Source: JAHEAO01 sp041633555 (GTDB lineage: Bacteria; Pseudomonadota; Alphaproteobacteria; Rhodobacterales; Rhodobacteraceae). Taken from it: a stretch of 64,000 nucleotides of DNA. This document shows positions 54,040 through 63,169 of the stretch, one piece after another. Each line of letters opens with the position of its first letter. Position 1 is the first letter of the stretch. The stretch is from positions 1 through 64,000 of the forward strand of contig JBFKFZ010000004.1 in assembly GCA_041633555.1 (NCBI GenBank), given 5' to 3'. The notes beneath the pieces are model-generated. The model did no database searches, was not told where the DNA came from, and saw only the letters and a program-made list of their open reading frames with translations. The position numbers and the translations under genes are program-made.

Positions 54040-54588
54040 GTGAGTAACGTGAGGCAATCGGTTGTGGATAAGGTGCATTTGCGCCTGACGGGCTTCTTTT
54101 CGGTCATTTCCCCTGATGGATCCAACCTCCGTCCATTGGGACAAGAGCCAGCAGCAATCTTGGCCTACCTAGCCTACCATCGGGGCAGGGAGAAGACCCG
54201 GGAGCGGCTGATCGATCTCTTCTGGTCGGATCGTGGTCAGAAACAGGGCAAAGACAGCCTGCGTCAGGCACTTTATTCAATCAGAGTAGCACTGGGCGGC
54301 TACGCCGACAGCCTCATTGAGGCCGGTCGCAATAGTGCTCTGATGAGGGCTCAGTCTACGAATTTCGATCTCTGAAGCGACGAAGGTAGCGTCAATGAAA
54401 CGCTGACCGGAACGTTCCTGGAAGACCTCGATTCTGTATCTCCGACCAATTGGCAGGCGGCTGATTTCAAATCGCCACATATTGGAAGAGCCAATGGCAT
54501 TTCCGCGCGAATTGATAAACGCGCCAGTAGCCAGTGTGAAGCTGAGAGGTCGGGAAGGACCACTTGCTTTGCAAAAAAAGCGCGGTAA
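54040..54588 (+). pseudogene. Decayed BTAD/SARP-like transcriptional activator
   Basis: GTG at 54040, preceded by AAAGGGCGG, starts VSNVRQSVVDKVHLRLTGFF. The winged-helix domain of AfsR/SARP-like activators is clear: ILAYLAYHRGREKTRERLID, then LFWSDRGQKQGKDSLRQALY. The frame stops at TGA after STNFDL, where family members usually have Trp. Beyond it the frame continues as SDEGSVNETLTGTFLEDLDS, as expected for the BTAD domain, then loses similarity and ends at TAA 54586. The bacterial transcriptional activation domain and everything after it is missing, so this is a remnant of a much larger protein. Confidence 0.65.
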
Positions 54589-54631
54589 ATGCTCCGGGTC
54601 TCTTTCGGGCCCAATGCAGGCCCTAAGTGAA

Positions 54632-54653
54632 GGGGGCCGATCGCTCGGCCCCC
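54632..54653 (-). terminator. Strong GC hairpin after the small secreted protein gene
   Basis: GGGGGCCGA-TCGC-TCGGCCCCC is a perfect nine-pair stem with a four-base loop, 10 bases beyond the stop of the minus-strand gene. On that strand it is followed by CTTCACTT, a weak U-tract. It may also end plus-strand transcription from the regulator remnant. Confidence 0.6.
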
Positions 54654-54663
54654 CCGACTTGCC

Positions 54664-54951
54664 TTAGTCTGGCGCGTTGAACTGATCTGCGGCATCGTCC
54701 GCGCCCGCGGGGTGCATGAACTGCACGATCTCGGTCAGCGTGAGGGTGCCGCAATCCTCCTTGGAGATGCCAGCATGATATTCAAGCTGGGTACATCCTC
54801 GGTTGACCGAGATATTCGGTGCGACGCGCGTGACTTCAGGATAAAGCCCCGAACCGCCGCCCTCTCCTTGGGCGTTCTGCGCCTGCGCGATCGAGCCGGC
54901 CAGAACAAAAGCGAGGGCTGCGATCGAACCATAGAGTTTACTCATAGACAT
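54664..54951 (-). CDS. Small secreted protein of unknown function, 95 residues
   Basis: GGAGGA seven bases before ATG 54951 fixes the start. The product opens MSMSKLYGSIAALAFVLAGS with IAQAQ, a classic Sec signal peptide cut around residue 24. The mature part is about 70 residues, with a Gly-rich beginning (GEGGGSG) and two cysteines in NRGCTQLEYH and KEDCGTLTL that could form one disulfide. I do not recognise a family. It stands alone with its own terminator. Confidence 0.7.
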   Translation of the reverse strand: MSMSKLYGSIAALAFVLAGSIAQAQNAQGEGGGSGLYPEVTRVAPNISVNRGCTQLEYHAGISKEDCGTLTLTEIVQFMHPAGADDAADQFNAPD

Positions 54952-55266
54952 GGTAACTTCCTCCAATTTCATTGGTGCCCGACCCGCATGGCTACCAAGT
55001 TACGGTTTCGTCTATTGGGTGTGCGGGTCGAAATCAGCATCGCGACAGCGCATGAACGGTGCGGGAAGTCAGCGTTAATCTGGCGTTAGAAATGCGGCAA
55101 ACTGGCAGAATCACGCGAAAATGCGCCCGGATTGCTGCTCTGCGTGCCTTGACGCCCTGCCATTCGCGGCCTCAGCGATAGTCCAATCGCGTCATCTGCC
55201 CGCCTGACCGGGTCGATTTAGTCGTCCGCTCAGGTCCGAGTCGTCGATGCCGCATTGGCCTCGATG
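54952..55266. other. Gene-free stretch between the small secreted protein and the RND genes
   Basis: These 315 bases contain the upstream region of the minus-strand small gene and the end of the RND operon. No terminator hairpin for the RND genes and no clear promoter was recognised. Confidence 0.45.
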
Positions 55267-58200
55267 TCAGGCCGGTTCAGGCAGCGCTGTGCTCAGCCGC
55301 TGATCGGATCGCCGGAAGAAGGCAAAGTAGAGAACCGGTGCCGCGATCAGCGTCAGTACGGAGGCAAAAGCCAGCCCGCCCATGATCGTTGCTGCCATGG
55401 ACTTGAAGAACGAGTCGGTGAGCAACGGAAGCATCCCGAGGATTGTCGTCGCCGCGGCAAGAAAGACCGGACGCAGGCGCGAGGTCGAGGCTTCGACGAC
55501 GGCTTCGTCCAGCGGCAATGCCGGTTTCGCCTCGCGGGTCAGATCGATCTCTTCGACAAGAACGATGCCGTTCTTGATGAGCATCCCCGACAGCGAGAGC
55601 AGCCCGAGAAGCGCGGTGAACGTGAAGGGCAGGCCCGCCCCCAGCAGGGCAAGGCTTACCCCGTTGACCGCCATCGGCACCAGCAGCCAGATGATGATCG
55701 GCTGGCGCAGGGCATTGAACAAGAGGACCGAGATCAGCACCATGATGATCAGGCTGAACGGCAATTGCGCGGCCAGCGACGCCTGCGCGTCGGACGAGCT
55801 TTCAAGCTCGCCGCCCCACTCCATGAAATAGCCGTCCGGTATCGTCATGGATTCGATCGAGGCGCGGACCTCGGCCAGAACCTCGGTCGCGGTCATGCCG
55901 CGCGGAATGTCCGCGCCGACGGTGATCACGTTGGCGCGGTCCCGGCGGTGAACCAGCGTGTCCTGCGGCTCGAATACGAACCCGTCGATGACCTGCTGCA
56001 TAGGCACGAAGCCGTTGCCGCTGTCAGAGTAGAGGACATGGTCCGTCAGGGCCATGCTGCCATCCTGCGGTGCGCGCAGGACGATCGGGATCTGGCGTTC
56101 GCCTTCGCGAAATGTGCCGGCGGCAAGGCCTTCGGTCGCGAATTGCAGCGTCTGTGTTATCTGTGACCGGGAAATCCCGGCATCCTGGGCGCGGTTGTCG
56201 GCATAGACCGGGCGTAGAACCAGTTCCTTTTCCCGCCAATCGTGCCGCGGCGCGATGATGTTATCGGATGCCGCACTCAGCCGCGCTATGGCCTCGTCCG
56301 CCAGATCGCGCATCACTGCCGGATCGCGGCCAGAGAACCGGACCTCGATCGGTGCCCCGCCACCGGGCCCGAAGGCCAGACGCTTCACCCGGAACTCGCC
56401 CTGCGGAATGGCGGTCGCGGCGAATTCATCCAGCGCATCCATCTCGGCTTCGATCACGTCAAGCGAGCCTACACGCACGATCAAATGGCCGTAGCTGGGA
56501 TTGGGGTCCTCGCTGTCATAGGTGAGCATGAAGCGTGACGCGCCCATGCCCGAGAAGGACGTCACCGCAACCACTTCGTCACGGCCGCCCAGCCAGTCTT
56601 CCAGCAGCTTCAGATCGGCCGAGGTCTGGTGGATCGCGGATCCCTGCGGCAGCTTGTAATGCGCGAAGTAAAGCGGCGTGTTGCTGTCGGGGAAGAACTG
56701 CTGCTTGATCTGGCCGAAGAGCGCATAACAGGCCGCCGTGCTGACGATCAGCAACAGGATCACAAGCCAGCGCAGACGGAGGCAGGCCTTGAGAATGCCC
56801 GCATAGGTGCGAAAGAAAAAGCCGTCATAGCCACCGGCCGCGTCGCCACTGCCTCGCTGGAAGAAATAGTGCCCCAGCAAGGGCGTAACGGTGATTGCAA
56901 GCACCCAAGACAGAAGCAGTGAAATCGCGATGACGGCAAACAGCGAGAACAGGAACTCACCCGTTGCATCCGGGCTCAGGCCAATGCCGGCAAATGCCAT
57001 GATCCCGATCACCGTCGCGCCAAGCAAGGGCACTTGTGTCTTGCTCGCGGTGTCCGACGAAGCCTCGCGCGCCGATTGCCCGCGCAGCATCGCGATCTGC
57101 ATGCCTTCCGCGACCACGATGGCATTGTCGACCAGCATGCCCATGGCGATGATGAGGGCTCCAAGAGAAATCCGTTCCATCTCGATCGACGCCAGCGACA
57201 TGAAGAAAAGCGTCCCGACGACGGTCAGAAGCAAGGTCGATCCCACGACGATCGCCGCCCGCCAACCCATGAACACGGCTAGGACCAGAACGACGATTGA
57301 CACCGACATGGCCAGGTTCACCAGGAACGCGTTCGAAGCCTCGTCGACAACATTGTGCTGCTGGTAGATCGGCTGGATCGCCACGCCGAGCGGAATTACC
57401 TGCTTCAGTTCCTCCAGCCGGGCGTCCACGCGTTTGCCGATCTCGACGATGTTCTCCGTCGAAATCCCGGCGACGCCAAGCGTGAAGGCTTCCGCGCCAT
57501 TGAAGCGAACGATCACGTTGGGCGACGCTTCCCGGGCGCGATAGACATTGGTGAAATCACCCAAGTTCACCACCTGCCCCCCGACGCCGACGGACAAGGA
57601 GGCGATCTCTGACATGCTGTCCGAGCCTTCCGGCCGCTGAACGAGCGTTCGTCCGGCAAAGGTCTGGATCTTGCCGCCATCGACAACCTCGTCCGCGCCG
57701 GCGATCGCCCCGAGTATTGCGGCCGGCGGGATCCCAAGCGTCGTGCTGAGCGCGAGTTCCGGCTCCACATAGATGGTCTCATTGGGCAGACCCGAGACTG
57801 CGACATTGGCCACGCCATCGACGGACAGCAACTCCCGCCTCAGAAAGGCCGCCAGTTCATTGATTTCCAGATCAGAGTAACCCTGGGCGGTCACGGCAAA
57901 ATAAAGCCCGTAGACGTCGCCAAAACTGTCGTTCACAAACGGTGCAGTTGTTCCGCTTGGCATGCGCGCTTCGCTCACCCGGTTGCGGAGCTTGGTCCAG
58001 ATTTCCGGCAGTTCGGTGCCGTCATATTCGTCTTTCATGTTGACGGTGATCCAGGACAGGCCCGGCTGGTTCATCGTCTGGATGTCCTTCACCTCGCCCA
58101 TCTTCTGGATCTCGGACTCGATGGGTTCCGAAACCTCCAGCGCGACTTCCTCGGCGGAGGCGCCGGGATATTGTGTAACCACCACAGCCGTCTTGATCGT

Positions 58201-58320
58201 GAAGGCGGGATCTTCGAGCCGCCCGAGCGAGTAGAACCCCCAAATACCGCCAAGCAGACAGATCAGCATGAGGATCCATGTGTAGATCGGGCGATCTATC
58301 GAGAAGCGCGCAATCTCCAT
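55267..58320 (-). CDS. RND efflux permease, AcrB-type
   Basis: A 1017-residue inner-membrane proton-driven pump subunit with twelve helices and two large periplasmic loops. It opens with ARFSIDRPIYTWILMLI; the proton-relay helix reads MGMLVDNAIVVAEGM, with one Asp and Asn where AcrB has two Asp, a variation found in other RND branches. The partner lysine is in LSGMLIKNGIVLVEE. It lies eight bases after the membrane-fusion gene. No outer-membrane channel gene or regulator is adjacent, so it likely uses a shared TolC. Substrate unknown. Confidence 0.92.
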   Translation of the reverse strand: MEIARFSIDRPIYTWILMLICLLGGIWGFYSLGRLEDPAFTIKTAVVVTQYPGASAEEVALEVSEPIESEIQKMGEVKDIQTMNQPGLSWITVNMKDEYDGTELPEIWTKLRNRVSEARMPSGTTAPFVNDSFGDVYGLYFAVTAQGYSDLEINELAAFLRRELLSVDGVANVAVSGLPNETIYVEPELALSTTLGIPPAAILGAIAGADEVVDGGKIQTFAGRTLVQRPEGSDSMSEIASLSVGVGGQVVNLGDFTNVYRAREASPNVIVRFNGAEAFTLGVAGISTENIVEIGKRVDARLEELKQVIPLGVAIQPIYQQHNVVDEASNAFLVNLAMSVSIVVLVLAVFMGWRAAIVVGSTLLLTVVGTLFFMSLASIEMERISLGALIIAMGMLVDNAIVVAEGMQIAMLRGQSAREASSDTASKTQVPLLGATVIGIMAFAGIGLSPDATGEFLFSLFAVIAISLLLSWVLAITVTPLLGHYFFQRGSGDAAGGYDGFFFRTYAGILKACLRLRWLVILLLIVSTAACYALFGQIKQQFFPDSNTPLYFAHYKLPQGSAIHQTSADLKLLEDWLGGRDEVVAVTSFSGMGASRFMLTYDSEDPNPSYGHLIVRVGSLDVIEAEMDALDEFAATAIPQGEFRVKRLAFGPGGGAPIEVRFSGRDPAVMRDLADEAIARLSAASDNIIAPRHDWREKELVLRPVYADNRAQDAGISRSQITQTLQFATEGLAAGTFREGERQIPIVLRAPQDGSMALTDHVLYSDSGNGFVPMQQVIDGFVFEPQDTLVHRRDRANVITVGADIPRGMTATEVLAEVRASIESMTIPDGYFMEWGGELESSSDAQASLAAQLPFSLIIMVLISVLLFNALRQPIIIWLLVPMAVNGVSLALLGAGLPFTFTALLGLLSLSGMLIKNGIVLVEEIDLTREAKPALPLDEAVVEASTSRLRPVFLAAATTILGMLPLLTDSFFKSMAATIMGGLAFASVLTLIAAPVLYFAFFRRSDQRLSTALPEPA

Positions 58321-58328
58321 GACAAGCC

Positions 58329-59369
58329 CTAGTTCCCAAAGCCGACGAAACGCCTGACGGTGGCGCCGTCCTCAAGCTCCCCGGCTCCGATGGCGACGAA
58401 TTCCTGGTTCGGTTCGAGACCGGAGATCACTTCAACCTTGCCGTCGTCGGTCGGGGCGATCTCGATAATGGTTCTGGTCACGCTGCCCTCATCGGCCCCG
58501 ACTGGCTCGAAGACCATGACGCTGGCGCTGTTATCATTGCCGATGACGACTGCAGAGGCCGGAACGACGATCCGAGATACACCCGTATTCAGCACCGCGG
58601 TCACCTTTGCCGAGGATCCAGGGAGGACCACGAGCTCGTCGGGCGGGCTCATACCAAGGGTGATGCTGTAGGTTTGACCGACCTGTGCCGTTTCGGCGTT
58701 AAACTCCCGAATTTCAAGTGGATAAGTTCCGTCGTTAAAAGGAAATTCGGCATAGAGATCGACGTCGGGGTCGCGCCCCGCACGTTGAAACAGGATCTCG
58801 GGTACGTTGATCTCGATGCGCAGATCGGACATGTCGTGCAGCCTCACGACCGGCGTGCCTGCCGCGACCGTCGAGAAGTTCGGAACCAGCCGCGCGGCTA
58901 CAAGCGCCTCGAAGGGCGCATTCAGCGTGGCCTCGGAAAAGGCGCGCTCGGCATTGCGAACGGCAATCCCGGTCAATTCAACCTGCGTTGCAGCGTCTTC
59001 CACCGTGGTTTCGCTGACAGAACTTCCGGCCAGCTTCTCGTACCGTTCAAGTGTACGCCTGGCCTGATCGTTCTGGGCCTTGGCTTCTTCAAGCGCCAGT
59101 TCAAACGGCTCCTGATCGAGCTTCGCGACGAGATCACCGGAGGGTACCAATGTCCCTTCTTCGACCGGGAATTCGACGATCTGTCCACTGACCTGAAATG
59201 CAAAGTCGACCGTCTGCCGGGCGACTACCCGCCCGAAGAACACACGCTTCAGCCCGGTTTCCAATGCGAACACTTCCTCGATCTTGGCCAAAGGCGTCTG
59301 GGCCAGAATGACTGAGGGCAAGAAGGCGATTGCAGTGCAAGCCAAGAACCCGCGAACTAGCTTCTTCAA
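58329..59369 (-). CDS. RND membrane-fusion (periplasmic adaptor) protein
   Basis: A 346-residue HlyD/MFP-type adaptor. The signal peptide LVRGFLACTAIAFLPSVILA comes first. Then a biotinyl-lipoyl half (VDFAFQVSGQIVEFPVEEG), a coiled-coil hairpin (LEEAKAQNDQARRTLERYEK) and the beta-barrel part follow. TTG at 59369 is preferred because AGGAG lies nine bases upstream; a GTG at 59411 would place that site inside the gene. It pairs with the RND permease just downstream. A TetR regulator, usual in such operons, is not seen. Confidence 0.85.
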   Translation of the reverse strand: MKKLVRGFLACTAIAFLPSVILAQTPLAKIEEVFALETGLKRVFFGRVVARQTVDFAFQVSGQIVEFPVEEGTLVPSGDLVAKLDQEPFELALEEAKAQNDQARRTLERYEKLAGSSVSETTVEDAATQVELTGIAVRNAERAFSEATLNAPFEALVAARLVPNFSTVAAGTPVVRLHDMSDLRIEINVPEILFQRAGRDPDVDLYAEFPFNDGTYPLEIREFNAETAQVGQTYSITLGMSPPDELVVLPGSSAKVTAVLNTGVSRIVVPASAVVIGNDNSASVMVFEPVGADEGSVTRTIIEIAPTDDGKVEVISGLEPNQEFVAIGAGELEDGATVRRFVGFGN

Positions 59370-59754
59370 CTTCTTTTTCTCCTGTGTCTCAAGACTTCCG
59401 CCAACGAACACGGCGTTGTTAACGCTACCATCGGGTGTCGTGCAAGGACTGACTCCGGCATCGACAGGTCCGGTTTCAGGTTGTGGAAACTGCCTCTTGG
59501 GTCTCGAGTTGCCCTACGGCGGCCAATCTCTCAGTCAAAATCGAAACGAACAGGACACCGGTGCTCCACAGACAAAACGACGCCCCGCGGCCGTTCTTGC
59601 GCAGCCAGAACCATCGCCGCGCAATTCGCCTGCCGCTGGGGCATCCCGCGACGCGAGAAGCTGTTGGTGCCCTGCCAGCAGAACGATAATCGCATTGTAG
59701 ATTACTTTGCTCCGGGTTAGGACGCGATCGCTCCATACCTGAAAGGGTTACTTG
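59370..59754. other. Divergent control region between the RND operon and psd
   Basis: These 385 bases separate minus-strand RND genes from plus-strand psd. Short frames inside have no recognisable content. AAAGGG at about 59742 is the psd ribosome site. No clear operator stands out. Confidence 0.45.
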
Positions 59755-60447
59755 ATGCGGATGCGAGATACGTTCCTTAAACCGATGCACCCGGAAGGGC
59801 GCCGGTTTGTCGCGATATTTGCCGCTATTGCCGTCCTGCTCTTTCTGCTCTCGCCGATCCTCGGCTGGATCGGCGTCGCCCTGACGGTCTGGTGTTACTA
59901 CTTCTTTCGAGATCCCAAGCGCGTGACGCCGACGCGCGATGGCTTGATCGTCAGCCCGGCGGACGGGATCGTCTCCCTGATCGAAACGGCTATTCCGCCA
60001 CCCGAGCTCGGCATGTCTGCCGAGCCTTTGACCCGAGTCAGCGTGTTCATGAATGTCTTCAACTGCCATGTGAACCGAGCGCCGATCGCCGGCAGGATCA
60101 AGGCCATTGCCTATCGCCCCGGCAAGTTCTTCAATGCCTCGTTGGACAAGGCCAGCGCAGACAATGAGCGCAACAGTCTTTGCATCGAGATCGCCGACGG
60201 GCGCGAGGTTGCCGTTGTCCAGATCGCCGGTCTGGTCGCCCGTCGCATCGTTTGCTTCGTTGCCGATGGTCAGGCCGTCCAAACCGGAGAGCGCTTTGGC
60301 CTGATTCGCTTCGGGTCCCGATTGGACATCTACCTGCCGGACGGCGTGCAGCCGATGGTCGCCTTGGGTCAAACCATGATAGCAGGCGAAACGGTTGTGG
60401 CCGATCTTGCGTCAGGCGAACCCGCCCGCGCGACAAGGCCGAACTGA
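59755..60447 (+). CDS. psd: Phosphatidylserine decarboxylase, short type
   Basis: A 230-residue proenzyme that makes phosphatidylethanolamine. It has an N-terminal membrane anchor (FVAIFAAIAVLLFLLSPILG), VSPADGIVSL, FMNVFNCHVNRAPI, and self-cleavage site Gly-Ser in IRFGSRLDIYLPDG, where the Ser becomes the pyruvoyl group. The short form without a long N-domain is typical for alphaproteobacteria. AAAGGG seven bases upstream supports ATG 59755. pssA follows three bases after its stop, so serine lipid synthesis and decarboxylation are co-expressed. Confidence 0.94.
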   Translation: MRMRDTFLKPMHPEGRRFVAIFAAIAVLLFLLSPILGWIGVALTVWCYYFFRDPKRVTPTRDGLIVSPADGIVSLIETAIPPPELGMSAEPLTRVSVFMNVFNCHVNRAPIAGRIKAIAYRPGKFFNASLDKASADNERNSLCIEIADGREVAVVQIAGLVARRIVCFVADGQAVQTGERFGLIRFGSRLDIYLPDGVQPMVALGQTMIAGETVVADLASGEPARATRPN

Positions 60448-60450
60448 GCG

Positions 60451-61191
60451 ATGACGGACCCCACCGCCGAAAAGCCGAATGCCCTGCCGATCATCCATCT
60501 TCTGCCCAACCTGCTGACGATTGCCGCGATCTGTGCCGGACTGACCGCAATACGCTTTGGTTATCAGGGGGAGTTTGAAATGGCGGTCCGGCTGGTGCTT
60601 CTTGCGGGAATTCTGGATGGCATCGACGGGCGTCTCGCTCGATTGCTGCGCTGTCAAAGCTCCGTCGGCGCAGAGCTGGATTCGTTGGCCGACTTCGTCA
60701 ATTTCGGCGTTGCGCCCGGCCTGATCCTGCATGCCTGGGCGCTGCAGGATTTTCGCGGTCTTGGCTGGATTGCCGTGCTTGCCTACGCGATCTGCTGCGT
60801 GATGCGCCTCGCCCGCTTCAATGTCAGCAGCCGGATGGAGGTCAAGGACGACAGCGACTTCTTTGTCGGCATCCCTTCCCCCGCCGGAGCCTTGCTGGCC
60901 ATGCTGCCAATGTATGTGGCCTTCCTGTTTTCCGACAAGAGCCTGGCCCCGCCGGCCTTCATCGCCGTCTATATATTCGCCATCGGGCTATTGATGATCA
61001 GCCGGGTCCCGACCTACGCCTTCAAGAATATCTCGGTCGATCGCGAGAACGCGAAATACTGGATCTTGGGTGCTGTCCTTATCGCTTCCGCCCTGTTCAT
61101 CTATCTCTGGGCGACGCTGGTCCTGATTGCGCTGGCCTATGTGGTCAGCCTGTTCGTTGCGATCTGGGGCGCACGCAAACCCTTGGCCTGA
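60451..61191 (+). CDS. pssA: CDP-diacylglycerol--serine O-phosphatidyltransferase
   Basis: A 246-residue membrane enzyme joining CDP-diacylglycerol and serine to phosphatidylserine, the substrate of psd. The family signature D-G-x2-A-R-x8-G-x3-D-x3-D is complete, from DGRLAR to GAELDSLAD. About six to eight hydrophobic helices follow, with FNVSSRMEVKDDSDFF and GIPSPAGALL typical for PssA. Operon with psd. It competes with pcs for CDP-diacylglycerol. Confidence 0.94.
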   Translation: MTDPTAEKPNALPIIHLLPNLLTIAAICAGLTAIRFGYQGEFEMAVRLVLLAGILDGIDGRLARLLRCQSSVGAELDSLADFVNFGVAPGLILHAWALQDFRGLGWIAVLAYAICCVMRLARFNVSSRMEVKDDSDFFVGIPSPAGALLAMLPMYVAFLFSDKSLAPPAFIAVYIFAIGLLMISRVPTYAFKNISVDRENAKYWILGAVLIASALFIYLWATLVLIALAYVVSLFVAIWGARKPLA

Positions 61192-61252
61192 CGATGAACT
61201 GCCCTGCCTTGGGGTCTGTTCAACTCTTGCGGCCCGCGTCGTTACCTGCCGG

Positions 61253-62548
61253 TCAGCCGAGATAGCCAAGCTGGCGAGGCAGGTACAGCACCAGGCCCGG
61301 CAGCAGGATCATGACGATCAGCGCCAGCACCAGCACCAGGAGGAACGGCAGTACTTCGCGGATGATCTCTCCCAGCGGGATCCCTGTAACGGCGTTGATG
61401 ACAAAAAGAAGGATGCCATAGGGCGGCGTGATCAGCCCGATCATGCAATTAACCACCGACACCACGCCGAAATGCACGAGGTCAATGCCCAGTTCCCGGC
61501 AAGTGGGCAGGAAGAGCGGCAGGATCACCAGTATGATCGTGGTCGCGTCGAGCACGCAGCCCAGCAGCAATATCAGGACATTGACCCCAATCAGGAACAG
61601 GATCGGCGAAACGTCGAGACCCACCAGCGCGCTGGCCATTTGATTGGGGATGTTCTCCGAGGCGACGATGAAATTCAGGATCAGCGCGCCGCCGATCACC
61701 AGTCCGACCGCAGCCGAGGATCGGGCGCTTTCCACCAATATGCGGTAGAAGGCGCCGAGCGAAAGCGCGCGGTAGAAGACCGAGGCAAGGATCAGCGCAT
61801 AGAATGCGGCAACGGCGGCAGCCTCGGTCGGTGTCGTGACGCCTCCGTAGATGCCGTAGAGCAGGATCGCGGGCATCAGCAGTGCCGGAAAGGCATTGAC
61901 CGTCAGGGCCGGGATTTCGCGCAGCGGCACTGGTTCTTCGGTCAGGAATCCGCGCCGGTGCGAGATGAAAGTGTTCATCGCCATCAGCACTCCGCCCATG
62001 AAGATACCCGGCACGATGCCGCCCAGAAACAGGTAGCCGATCGAGGTGTTCGAGACGAGCGCGTATAGAACCATCGGGATCGACGGCGGGATGATCGGGC
62101 CGATCGTGGCCGAGGCGGCGGTGATCGCGGCGGCATATCCCCGGGTGTAGTGGCCCGACTTCGTCATCATGTCGATGATCACCTTGCCGATGCCCGCCGC
62201 ATCGGCCACGGCAGAGCCGGACATGCCCGAAAAGATCAGCGATGCGACAACGTTCACATGCCCCATGCCGCCCTTGAAGCGCCCCACGAGACCGACGCAG
62301 AAGCGCAGCAGCCGGTCGCTTATGGTCCCTGCATTCATGATGTTGGCGGCAACAATGAAAAGCGGCACGGCCAGAAGAATGAAGCTTTGATAAAGCCCAT
62401 CCATCAGCGATTTCCCGGCGATCCCAATGCTTTGCCCGCCAACGAAAAGATAGACGACGGCCGCCAGCAGGATCGAATAGGCGACCGGCGTGCCGATGCC
62501 CGCAAAGAAGAACAGCGCAAGCAAGCAAAGCGTGAATTCCAGGCTCAT
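61253..62548 (-). CDS. TRAP transporter large permease (DctM)
   Basis: A 431-residue membrane subunit with about twelve helices. GTPVAYSILLAAVVYLFVGG, SGSAVADAAGIGKVII and PPSIPMVLYALVSNTSIG are DctM marks. It overlaps the small permease gene (4 bases). With DctQ and the DctP protein encoded upstream it forms a sodium-driven importer of an organic acid. The 61 bases to pssA have no terminator hairpin I can see. Confidence 0.92.
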   Translation of the reverse strand: MSLEFTLCLLALFFFAGIGTPVAYSILLAAVVYLFVGGQSIGIAGKSLMDGLYQSFILLAVPLFIVAANIMNAGTISDRLLRFCVGLVGRFKGGMGHVNVVASLIFSGMSGSAVADAAGIGKVIIDMMTKSGHYTRGYAAAITAASATIGPIIPPSIPMVLYALVSNTSIGYLFLGGIVPGIFMGGVLMAMNTFISHRRGFLTEEPVPLREIPALTVNAFPALLMPAILLYGIYGGVTTPTEAAAVAAFYALILASVFYRALSLGAFYRILVESARSSAAVGLVIGGALILNFIVASENIPNQMASALVGLDVSPILFLIGVNVLILLLGCVLDATTIILVILPLFLPTCRELGIDLVHFGVVSVVNCMIGLITPPYGILLFVINAVTGIPLGEIIREVLPFLLVLVLALIVMILLPGLVLYLPRQLGYLG

Positions 62549-63141
62549 TCCTTGTCCGCCTTATGGAATTCTGCGTCCTTTTCCTTGGCAAGTTCTTCGA
62601 AGTGATGGATATCGCTGTCGGCACCGAAGCGGTACGTCTGCAGCGCGCGCCAAGCGTAGCGCCCGGCGACGATCACCAGGAAGGCGATATAGATCGAATA
62701 GATGTCGCGCATCCGGATGCCAGAGCCGAAGATCGCGTCAAGCGTCGCGGTGCGCTTGAGCCTGAGGATGGCAAAGCGGCTCCAGGTCGGCTCGATCGAG
62801 ACCAGAAGCCCGATGCAGATGGCGACCGCGCCGATGATCGCGAACCACTTGCGGACATTCGGGTTCACGGCTGTGTAGATGATGTCGAAGGTGACGTGAT
62901 CGCGTTCGCGGACGATGAAGGAATTGCCCCAGAACACGATCCAGACCCACATCAGCAGGCAGAATTCCAGCGTCCAGCCATACAGGCTCGGGTCGAGGAA
63001 CGGAAGGTAGCCGGGCAGCCATTCCAGCCGCGCGGTGTAGCGGATGGTGATCTGGATGATGAAAGTCGCGAACATGGCGGCCATCATCATGGCCGCCACG
63101 AATTCCGTCGCACGGGAGAACTGCAATTTGAGCCTGCTCAT
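62545..63141 (-). CDS. TRAP transporter small permease (DctQ)
   Basis: A 198-residue small subunit with four helices. It is recognised from the WVWIVFWGNSFIVRERDHVTFD block, written here across the third helix region, and from its place between DctP and DctM genes. A GGAG lies near its start. It connects the binding protein and the large permease. Confidence 0.87.
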   Translation of the reverse strand: MSRLKLQFSRATEFVAAMMMAAMFATFIIQITIRYTARLEWLPGYLPFLDPSLYGWTLEFCLLMWVWIVFWGNSFIVRERDHVTFDIIYTAVNPNVRKWFAIIGAVAICIGLLVSIEPTWSRFAILRLKRTATLDAIFGSGIRMRDIYSIYIAFLVIVAGRYAWRALQTYRFGADSDIHHFEELAKEKDAEFHKADKE

Positions 63142-63169
63142 CTTGAGTTCTCCCTAAAGGAGGCTTTGC

